Assembly (NCBI GenBank): GCA_947561585.1
Contig: CANNZV010002573.1
Span: forward strand, 1 to 64,000
DNA: 64,000 nucleotides
Source: Caprella mutica
Taxonomy: Eukaryota; Arthropoda; Malacostraca; Amphipoda; Caprellidae
Direction of reading: 5' to 3'
The notes below the pieces were generated by a model. That model had not been told where the DNA came from. It saw only the letters and a list, made by a program, of their open reading frames with translations, and searched no databases. Position numbers and translations under genes: made by a program. How positions within the stretch are numbered: position 1 is the stretch's first letter; each line of letters starts with the position of its first letter. This document shows positions 55,660-64,000 of this stretch, in pieces.

Positions 55660-56991
55660 CAGGTAGGTCCCGCTTTTATTACAAAATCACGACTCAGAGT
55701 TATTACAAATTGTAATAAGTGCAAAACATAACTCGAATTTATTATATCATTGTAACTCCTTAGACATTTCATTCAGTATGAGTTAGATTAAAAGAAAATG
55801 GTTTTAAGGCCTCAACTTAGCGTATATTGAAATAATGATGAAAGTTCAAAGTAGAAAATGAATTAAAAGTATTAACATTCAACATATCTTAACTCTCACT
55901 CAGTAAAGATGAGTAATTAGTTCTATACTTTGATTTGTATACCTACAGTTATCATAAACGCCAATTAAAATGAATGTTAAATAATAATCCCAGGTAGCAA
56001 AGTTTATTGGGACAACATTGGCCAGAGAATCGTTGCTACATGGGATTATTATATGTTTTCACACATGTCAGAAAATGTGAAGCCGTTCGTTAACTTGGAA
56101 CTTACCCTGCTGCCAAAAACATTTTACAGTGCATAAAACTGCTGTTTGCTCAATTTTCAAGTTTCAAACTAATTACTTAACTATTCTGAGTGAGAGTTAA
56201 GCTATGGTTGGATTTTAATACTTTCAATGTGATTGGTACTTTCAACTTTCATCAAAGAGCTTTCATCATTACCTTCGCAAATTTGCGTAAGGTCACATTT
56301 TACCCGGCATTTATTTATTTCTCATCTTGTTATTCGAATAACTGAAAAAGTGTTCAACCAAATTGCCTGAAATTGGGTGAGACGATTAGTCAATGTCTAG
56401 TGACATTCCGGTAGAATTTTGGGAGCGACCCGGTCAAATGTCAAGGTCATTTATAACTCAAAAATTATTAAACCATATTGCATGAAACTTGGTGGGACGA
56501 TTGGTCAATATACAGGAACCATTTTATTAGATTTTGGGAGCGATTGGGTTAAAGGTCAAATATCAAGGTCAAGGCCATTTATAACTCAATAACTCAACAA
56601 GTATTCAACCAAATTGTCTGAAATTTGATGGGAAGATTGGTCAGTGTCCAGAAACCATCTGGTAGAATTTTGGGAGCGATACGGTCAAAAGTCAAGGTCA
56701 TTCATAACTCTAAAAGTATTGAACCATATTGCATGAAACTCGGTAGAACGATTGATCATTATTCAGATACCAGTTTATTAGATTTTCGGAAAGAAGGGGC
56801 CAAAGTGGCGGCGAAGGCATGCACTCTACCGAGTGCACGTAATCTAGTTTCAATATACGCTAAGTCGTGGCCTCAAAACCATTTTCTTTTATTCTAACTC
56901 ATACTGAATGAAATGTTTAAGGAGTTACAATGATATAATAACTTCAAGTTATGACTCGCAATTATATCAGCTTTTATTAAAGCGGAGCCTG
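55660..56991. mobile_element. Pogo/Tigger-type fold-back MITE, interrupted
   Basis: Left end CAGGTAGGTCCCGCTTTTAT, right end complementary to CAGGCTCCGCTTTAATAAAA. The arms pair over most of their length (for example ATTCAGTATGAGTTAGA and its complement, and TTAACTCTCACTCAG and its complement). The CAGG...CCGCTTT termini and a flanking TA on the left resemble pogo/Tigger ends. A Helitron-like insertion at 56272-56847 splits the right arm. Confidence 0.82.
56272..56847 (+). mobile_element. Helitron-like non-autonomous element, 576 bp
   Basis: Inserted between A and T in the arm of the fold-back element; the other arm shows the empty site (TCATCATTA/TTTCAATA). The 3' end has GCGAAGG, the hairpin GCACTC-TACC-GAGTGC (56821-56836), 7 nt, then CTAG followed by host T. 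The 5' end begins CCTTCGC, complementary to the GCGAAGG near the 3' end. The interior repeats the block GGTCAAGGTCATTTATAACT with ATTTTGGGAGCGA three or four times. No Rep/helicase. Confidence 0.85.
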
Positions 56992-56999
56992 CACATAAA

Positions 57000-57811
57000 A
57001 AGGTTCATATTACATAATGACCACAAACCCGTTCTTAGAATTTAAGGCTGGAGTACGAGTTAGTGTAAATTGCTTTGCACGATAAAAACATAGAAAATAA
57101 AGACTTCTATAATTTGATTATATCGTTGAGAACATTAAAGGAGGTAAAAAAGTTCAGTGATTTCTTAAGTAGGTCCTTTTACCTATTTCAAGTACCAGTG
57201 AAGATTCGTATGAACTAATTACGTTATGTTAAAGAATAAGGTTTTATTCCTTCTAGATAACGTGGTAGTTTAAAATTAATTTCATGAAGAACAGTCAGAC
57301 ATAGCAAGAATAAAAGAGGTAGGCTAATCTGTTAAATTGTTATCCAAAAAGTGATTCTGTTAAGTCTTAATTAGTTAACTCTTGTAAGCAATATTAAGTG
57401 GTTGAGAAAAGTGCTCAAAATCTTCTACCATGGCCTGATCCAATGAGTGGTCTCTCATTCACTCTTTTTATTAGCAAGATGATGGCTTTTCTCTAGGTGA
57501 CTATCCTCTTCTGCTTTACTTGTAAAGTAGATGGACCTCAAAACTCTGCTACCCATACTTTTTACTAATATTCTAAAGATTTCACAAGATATCTGGTAGA
57601 ATAAAGGACACGGACCTATCCGATATGCTATTCTAGAAGTTATTTTCATCCGGATACCCAGATCTTGGTTCAAGATATCTTCTCCTTTACTCGACAATTG
57701 ATAGTACTTATTTGAATTTGTGTTTTTAATACCAAATACAGGTGATAAGAGTGATTCTTTATCACGGACTTTTTAATTTTCTTGTTTTCTTGGTATCTGG
57801 ACACATGAGTA
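57000..57811. other. AT-rich stretch, no gene recognised
   Basis: Unique sequence between two pogo-type MITEs. Short open frames on the minus strand (57455-57924) have no domain or splice support. Confidence 0.5.
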
Positions 57812-58612
57812 CAGGCATCCCTCGCTTTAGTTACCAAATCACGACGACTCAGTTTAGTTACCAAACTGTAACTAAAGCGAATAAAAGTAACAAGAAATTT
57901 ATAATTGTCACTCCTCGAATACATATATCATTTTCTATGAGATATAGATAGAAAATTTCTTTTAGAGTTATTAACTTATCAGAGTACTACGTATATAAGT
58001 ATATTAATATTAATATACAGTCTTTCATTGTTTGTGACTGTGATGAAAAAGTTTAAAGTCGTGAATTTATTAAATGTTTTAAAATCCATCCATAGCTTAA
58101 CTCTCACTCAGTATAGGTGAGTAATTAAAATATACTTAGATTTCTATAATTATTGTGCTACATTTAACAAACAGCAATTTCATGCTCCTTGAAACGTTTT
58201 TGGTAGTAGGGTACTAAATTCAAAGTTATTGATTGGTTCTATAATTTCGGACACGTCAGAAAAGAAAATATTATAATTATTATTTAACTTTTATTCTAAT
58301 TGGTATCATGGATACCAATTGAAATAAAAGTTAAATAATGATTATTATATAAAGATTTTTACGTGTTCGAAAATATGGAACCGTGCGATAACACGGAACT
58401 AACCTTAAAATAGGACATGTTGAATTTCTGAACCAATTGCTTCTAATACCTCATCTGGATTGTAATTTTGATGTTTTTTTAGTTACCGTGAAATAATAAC
58501 AGAAAATTGTCTACGTTTTCTATGTCTACAAACGGTTCTTATTTCGAATCATGACTCGAAATAAGGACCATTTTTTACTAAAGTGAGTTGTACTTAAAGC
58601 GAGGCTTGCCTG
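57812..58612. mobile_element. Second pogo/Tigger-type fold-back MITE
   Basis: Ends CAGGCATCCCTCGCTTTAG and the complement of CAGGCAAGCCTCGCTTTAAG, with TA on both sides (57810-57811 and 58613-58614). An internal ATTTAACTTTTATT / AATAAAAGTTAAAT type palindrome lies at the centre (58285-58340). It shares blocks such as CTTAACTCTCACTCAGTA with the copy at 55660-56991. Confidence 0.85.
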
Positions 58613-58619
58613 TAACTAC

Positions 58620-59770
58620 TTTTATAGAACAAATGGAAATATAGTATTTTAACTATTGGGTGTTCAGAATAAATGATAAAGGTATTCGGGTGATAAGTTA
58701 TATTTTGCTTTGAACTATTAAATTAATATATAAATCTTAGGTTATTAATTTCAAGCTTCGGATTAATCTAAATATTTCTGAAAAGGTTAATTTCAAGAAG
58801 GTGGGTATGAGTTTTGCGTTTGAACAAAATAAATATATTTATATGTTCTTACAAAGATATTCTGCATTCACAAAAGTTAACTAACTTAGAGAAGCTCTAA
58901 CAAAACTACGTAAGTCTGCTACAGAGATAATGCGAAGTATTACCAGGGAAACAATAAACGAGGTCACTTTCAATTTTAGATGCAAAAACTGTGGAGTTTT
59001 CAGTCAAAATTTTGAGATTTGACAACGTTGCATAGGATAAGCTCCGCCTTCTTGTAGTATTGAGAAAAAATACCAACTAATTACTGTTAAGATACCAATT
59101 AGTGAATTATCTTTGAATATAGAAGGTTCGTGGCATTAAATCCCACTGTTTTAAAATTAGATTTACATTTCTATTAAAATTAATTATAATTATTGATTTG
59201 CGGTCTCCAGTAATAATTAAAGTATTTTCACTATTTTGTTTTGGTCACTTAATATCAAATAAGTATAAGAATGTTAAAATCAAATGAATAATTCTTAAAA
59301 AATTATTTACCTGAACTAGCTATAGCAATAGGAAAGTTTGGGACATTTTGGTTGGTAATATTGAAACCTCTATATGTGGGTGTTCGAATGAAATCACACT
59401 AATATATTATAATTATTCTCGAAACTTGAAATCATCCTCGTTTATAATTTAAGATAGGACATGCCATGACATTTCTGTATCCTTTTATTAGATACTTATT
59501 TCTATTTCGATCGAAGAATTTGTAACTTCTCCAATGTCCATGCAAGTAGGTTACATCCACCATCTATTAACTCAGTAATCAAATTAGATTTTTGAACTGT
59601 AATTAATTTAAAATTAAATGTTATAAGCAGCACAGTTTGCCATTAAAAAGTGATTGGTAATCATATTGGGCCTCTATAACGGCCGGATCTTATAAGGTTC
59701 ATCTAGAAATAGATACTAACTATTTCAATTTATATTAATTTCAGTAACTAAAAACTTATCAGAAATTGGG
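58620..59770. other. AT-rich stretch, nothing recognised
   Basis: No open frame, repeat family or splice pattern that I can support. Confidence 0.5.
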
Positions 59771-59779
59771 GGTATATAA

Positions 59780-59959
59780 CCTCTGCTTGGAATAAAAGGC
59801 TATATCGCTGACGTCAATGGAAAGGAACTCGAAGAAGCAGTCAAAAAAGAAAATGGCCCCTACCACCTGTCTGTACAAATGCTCAGAGATGCAGAAAAGC
59901 TACTCCGTGAATATGCAGTCATTAATCTTACATACCATAAAAAAACTAAAACTTCTTAG
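59780..59959 (+). pseudogene. Coding-like fragment of unknown family
   Basis: An open segment of 59 codons ends in TAG: GIKGYIADVNGKELEEAVKK and then YHLSVQMLRDAEKLLREYAV, with a basic tail YHKKTKTS. Composition and helix pattern look like real protein rather than AT-rich noise, and base composition is less AT-rich than the flanks. An in-frame TAA sits directly upstream, and no acceptor or start codon is present. Probably a gene or TE fragment; I do not recognise the family. Confidence 0.35.
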
Positions 59960-60302
59960 TTGATGATCATGACTCTAGCGATATTCTCTAAAACTGCAAC
60001 TAGTGTTAAAAAAATGATAAGCATGGTAAATATAAAAAAAAGATAATCCATATTACAACGGTTCAGAGCCCAAAGACGCCACCTCTTTCCCTAACATTCA
60101 CCACAGACAATTCAGGATTGAGCCCCTGAGGAAAAATATTCATTTATCACCATCAAAAATTTAATTTCTAATGAATAATATAGAAACTTTGAAACTGAAA
60201 TTGCTTGACTGATTCAAAAGTATTGTAAATCTAAACTAATTCAAACAATATAAAACTAAATAAATATTTACTATTGATATTGTGCATAGCCTCCTTCTGC
60301 CT

Positions 60303-60595
60303 TAAGCATAGGTCACACCGCCCGAACTTTGTTGGGGCGTTCCTTGAGCGGTGAAAAAAAAATCATCACCGCTCGTTAGTAGTTACCTGTTCCCTCACCG
60401 CTCCGAAGGGTTTGAGTTTTTCAAAATGTTGCAAGTGTTGAGGAGCGGTAGTCTTCCTTTCTACAAAGTTCACAACCTCTTTTACACCGCCAAGCCAAAG
60501 TTTGGCAACGCAAGTTCGTGGACGCTTTATTCCACTAGGCCAGTGCAGAAGTCCTGAACGGTGCTTTGCCAGCCTAGCCCGGGAGGTGATTAAAG
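60303..60595. mobile_element. Truncated relative of the GTCACAC-end transposon
   Basis: Begins GGTCACACCGCCCGAACTTT and TTGTTGGGGCGTTC like the left end of the element at 8046-8907. It later matches that element's interior (GCAA(G/A)TTCGTGGACG, CTAGGCCA, GCCCGGG(A/T)GGT). It breaks off at about 60595, where another repeat begins. Confidence 0.75.
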
Positions 60596-60890
60596 GTGTG
60601 ATTCCAATGCGGCGGCTGATGCGGCAAGAGCCATGCGTTTCAAGCCGCTCGGCTCTCATTTTGGACTGCTATCCGATATATCCCATGTACCCCTTTCCAA
60701 TGGAGCTTCTACAGCCGAACGGCCGAAGTGGCTCTAGGCAAGAGGCTCAAGCAACTAAGGCTAGAGTCGACCCAGGAGCAGTCCATCCGCTGCGGCTAGT
60801 TGTAATTTTTACAGCTCCTTTTAATATTTTGAGGGTAAATAAGTGAAGCATGATAGCAGACAAAGTTTGCTGTTAATTCAGGTATCTTTG
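60596..60890. repeat. GC-rich dispersed repeat, copy A
   Basis: Shares ATTCCAATGCGGCG, TTTTGGACTGCTATCCGATA, CCCTTTCCAATGGAGCTTCT and the tail TTTTAATATTTTGA with copy B at 62190-62485. Both copies keep the order of blocks and differ by indels in the middle. CpG-rich compared with its surroundings. Family unknown; short open frames are not conserved between the copies. Confidence 0.8.
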
Positions 60891-61002
60891 GTACTGTTTC
60901 CATTCAATATTAATAAATAAATAAATATTTATAAATAATTAATATTAATAAATTGATTAACATTAATAAATGAATTAATATTAATAAATAAATAATTTTT
61001 TT

Positions 61003-61706
61003 TTTTTTATTCAAATCCAGAAAAGTTACAAACTTGTGGGACATTAAAATATATACATCAATCTAAATTAAAACATGATAAAAATACTAAACTAACTAGA
61101 AATAAAAAGAACGATGCAGTGGGTTAGCTTAAAATTAATCAATATATTTATTCATACAGTATTCTTTAAAAACGGTTTTAAATTTAAAATCTGACATGGG
61201 ACATTTTAAATTATCGGGTGTATTATTAAAAAGATGAATAGCCCTATAAACAATAAAATTTCTTTCTGCTTCAGTTCTAAAATTAGGTACATTAAAATGG
61301 GTAGATCTGGTTTGGTATGAGTGAGTAGGAATATATTCTCTAAAATAGGTATTGAAAATGTCAGTATTAAAAAATAAGGCATTGCGAAAGAATTCCAATA
61401 AAAAATAATCATAAGCATCGTCAAATTTCAGTAAATTTAAATTCCTATATAAATAGTTATTTGACATGTAAAACCTACCATTAAAATCTCTTTTTACATT
61501 TAAAATAATTCTCAAAATACTTTTAAAATAGTTTTCAATGGCTGGAGCAGAGAGTTAAAAGATTTTCCATATACTATAATAGATTGGATAAAAAGGGAGT
61601 AGGCTAGGGAATTGTACATTAAAACTAAGGATTTTCTGTTAAAATAAGGGGCTGCTGCATATAAAATACCTTTAACCTGACTAAGTTTATTACATAAAAA
61701 TGACAT
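61003..61706 (-). pseudogene. 3' end of a non-LTR retrotransposon (RT C-terminus)
   Basis: Minus-strand frames 61706-61512 and 61515-61135 overlap with a frameshift. They read KLSQVKGILYAAAPYFNRKS, LVLMYNSLAYSLFIQSIIVY and, further on, ILNVKRDF, the thumb and C-terminal region of LINE reverse transcriptases. HSYQTRSTHFNVPNFRTEAE is the familiar terminal block. A poly-A tail on the minus strand (61003-61016) and a TTATTAATA-type microsatellite follow, as expected at a LINE 3' end. 5'-truncated; the clade is probably RTE/CR1-like but not certain. Confidence 0.75.
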
Positions 61707-61734
61707 GTGTTCTTTAAATTATTAAATGAATTAT

Positions 61735-62140
61735 TATTAATAAATATATTAATTGATTAATTAATTAATGTTATTAAATGAATTAATATTAATATTAATA
61801 AATTAATTACCAATTATTAATAAATTAATTAATATTAATTCTTTATTAATAAATTAATTACCAATTATTAATAAATTAATTAATATTAATTCTTTATTAA
61901 TAAATTATTTAATACTTAATAAATATATTTATACAAAATAAATGAATTTAAATTTATACTAAAGAAATAATTAATACTAATAAATAAATTAATACTAATA
62001 TATAAATTAATACTAATAAATAAATTAATACTAATAAATAAATTAATACTAATAAATAAATTAATACTAATAAATAAATTAATACTAAAAAAATAATTAA
62101 TTAATACTAAATAAATTACTTAATTCTAATAAAATAATTA
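61735..62140. repeat. AATTAATA-type microsatellite-rich tract
   Basis: Interleaved ATTAATAAATTAATT and ACTAATAAATAAATTAAT repeats of period 9-18 bp, highly degenerate. Similar sequence flanks the LINE fragment on its other side (60905-61000), so the LINE may have inserted into such a tract. Confidence 0.85.
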
Positions 62141-62189
62141 GCAATTGAAAAAAGTACTTCAAAGTGACGGTTGTAGAGCTGCTCCACCT

Positions 62190-62485
62190 TGTCGAATTCC
62201 AATGCGGCGACTGAAGCGGCTCGAGATGCGCGGCTCGATTCACTCGGCTCTCCTTTTGGACTGCTATCCGATATATCCCATGTACCCCTTTCCAATGGAG
62301 CTTCTACAGCCGTACGGCCGAAGCGGCTCCAGGCAAGAGGCTCGATCCGGTACGACTGTACTGCTCTTGGAGCAGTCCAGCCGCCACAGCCTTGCGGCTA
62401 GTAGTAATTTTTGCAGCTATCTTTTAATATTTTGAAGGCAAATAAGTAAAATGTGATAACCGACAAAGTTGGCTGTTGATTAAAT
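62190..62485. repeat. GC-rich dispersed repeat, copy B
   Basis: Second copy of the repeat at 60596-60890. The best conserved core is TTTTGGACTGCTATCCGATA to CAGCCG(A/T)ACGGCCGAAG(C/T)GGCTC. The two copies are in the same orientation, 1.6 kb apart. Confidence 0.8.
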
Positions 62486-62623
62486 ATGAGTAGAATGTCA
62501 TTAATCACACTGCTATTTTCCCTCCATTGTTCTACTATAGTGTATTTTCCCGTTTAAAATAACGGGTTTTCAATAGTATAATCCGATAGAAGTGTACTTT
62601 TCCATTAAAATAGAAAATAAATC

Positions 62624-63680
62624 ATCACCCTATATACCATATATACACAGTGTGTCTTTGTCTGTTGGTTGGTTGCAAGAAAAATTTCACGCTTTAACAT
62701 TTAATGTATAGAAAATGAATTACACATATGTTTAGAACACAAATATTTTCTGACAAAAAATTTTCTGACAAAAATTACAAACATTTTTATACAATAGATT
62801 TTTAGATACAGTTTTTAACAAATATTCTTTAACAAAATTAATATTCGTTAACAATTTTATACCATGTTTTTTAAATATATTTTTTTATAATTCAAATTTT
62901 AAATGTATTCTTTAGATATATTTTTTATTTATTTTATATAATATTCTACATACACTTTTTCAACAAACATTTTTTTAACATAATTATTTTACATAATGTT
63001 TTTTTTACATATATTGTTCTATGCATAAATAAATTTCTTTACTCACATTTTTTCTGAATAAATATTTTCTTACACATAATTTATCTACGTACATTTTTCA
63101 AAGTATATTTTCTAGATATATTTATATTTTTTTATTGATAATCTATTAATTTTAATGGGAATTACCATAGTATCAATATAATCCCGAGTATCAGGTCACA
63201 TTTTTTTATGTTAAAGATGATAATTATCTAATACTAGTGTAATTGCCATTAAAAATAGTGGGTTATCAATAGTAAAAATTATATAAATAAATTGAAAAAA
63301 TATATACCTAGAATAATTATGTTAAAAAAAATGTTTGGTAAAAAAGTGTATGTAGAATATTATATAAAATAAAAAAATATAGATCTGAAGAATAAATTTA
63401 AAAAACTGATTATAAAAAATATACCTACTTAAAAAAAATAAGTTAAAAAAATTTGTTAACGAATATTAATTTTGTTAAAGAATATTTGTTAAAAACTGTA
63501 TCTAAAAATATTTCTGTATGAAATGTATGTAATTTTTGTCAAAAAAATCTGTGTCAGAAAATATTTGTGTTCTAAACATATGTGTAATTCATTTTCTATA
63601 CATTAAATGTTGAAACGTGACATTTTGCTTGCAACCAACCATCAGACAAAGACACACTGTGTATTAGTATATAGGGTGAT
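62624..63680. mobile_element. AT-rich giant fold-back element
   Basis: Left end ATCACCCTATATAC and right end its complement (TATAGGGTGAT). The arms, about 450 bp each, pair through CACAGTGTGTCTTTGTCTG, GGTTGGTTGCAAG, ACATTTAATGTATAGAAAAT and CATATGTTTAGAACACAAAT. No transposase. Highly AT-rich with moderate divergence between arms. Confidence 0.88.
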
Positions 63681-64000
63681 TTCTTATATGTGAAACTGTC
63701 CGATATTTCGTAACTAACCCTATTTATTTCGCATCATTAATAGATTATTATCCACTTCGTCAAAATATTTGTGTAGTTTTATTTTAAATACAACTTTGAG
63801 CTTTCCATAGGCATAAACGATAAATAAGTTTCCTATCATTCATCTTTAAATTCCTATAAAATAAATAAATAAATAATCACAAGACGAAAATTATCAGAAA
63901 AGAATATTCGTTCTCAATTTAGCTATTTTAATTAATTCTAGAGCGAAAATGATAACCAAAGCAGCGTCGCGTTGGTCAGAGTCATGGAAGTGGCCAGAGT
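63681..64000. other. Right end of the window, nothing recognised
   Basis: AT-rich until about 63950. The last 40 bases are GC-richer and could be the edge of an exon or repeat, but are too short to call. Confidence 0.4.

Noticed and set aside
1..64000. tRNA, rRNA and other structured RNA genes
   Set aside because: I looked for A/B boxes, cloverleaf arms and conserved rRNA motifs and saw none that I could support.

Overview
This is an AT-rich eukaryotic window with GT-AG introns. Its two recognisable genes are an ortholog of insect neurotactin and a scabrous-type secreted fibrinogen-domain protein, so the source is most likely an arthropod, probably an insect. I cannot place it further from sequence alone. 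The exons are about half GC and sit in introns that are much richer in AT.

Layout: 1-1965 is an AT-rich 14-bp satellite. A neurotactin-like gene (Nrt) runs on the + strand from 4959 to 14920, with 12 coding exons that join in consistent phase to 796 aa. A gene-free, minisatellite-rich stretch follows (15.9-19.5 kb). A scabrous-like gene (sca) runs on the - strand from 54567 down to 21749, with 15 coding exons plus one doubtful 30-nt exon, encoding 848 aa. The two genes converge tail to tail. The long sca introns (29.3-22.6 kb and 54.4-36.9 kb) hold a Jockey-type retroelement split by a Tc1 element, other DNA transposons, and about ten minisatellite arrays. From 54.6 kb to the end there is no clear gene, only nested MITEs, Helitron-like elements, a LINE 3' end and GC-rich dispersed repeats.

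Together the genes encode a type II membrane adhesion protein (Nrt) and a secreted coiled-coil/fibrinogen protein (sca). Both families act in insect neural development, but I see nothing that ties them functionally here beyond adjacency.

The most unusual feature is the density and placement of short-period tandem arrays: more than 17 arrays and roughly a quarter of the window. Two arrays have clearly grown out of gene boundaries. One repeats the end of Nrt exon 10 with its splice donor. The other repeats the last codons and stop of sca. Others abut splice acceptors, and one pair forms inverted tandem-repeat arms like a Foldback element.
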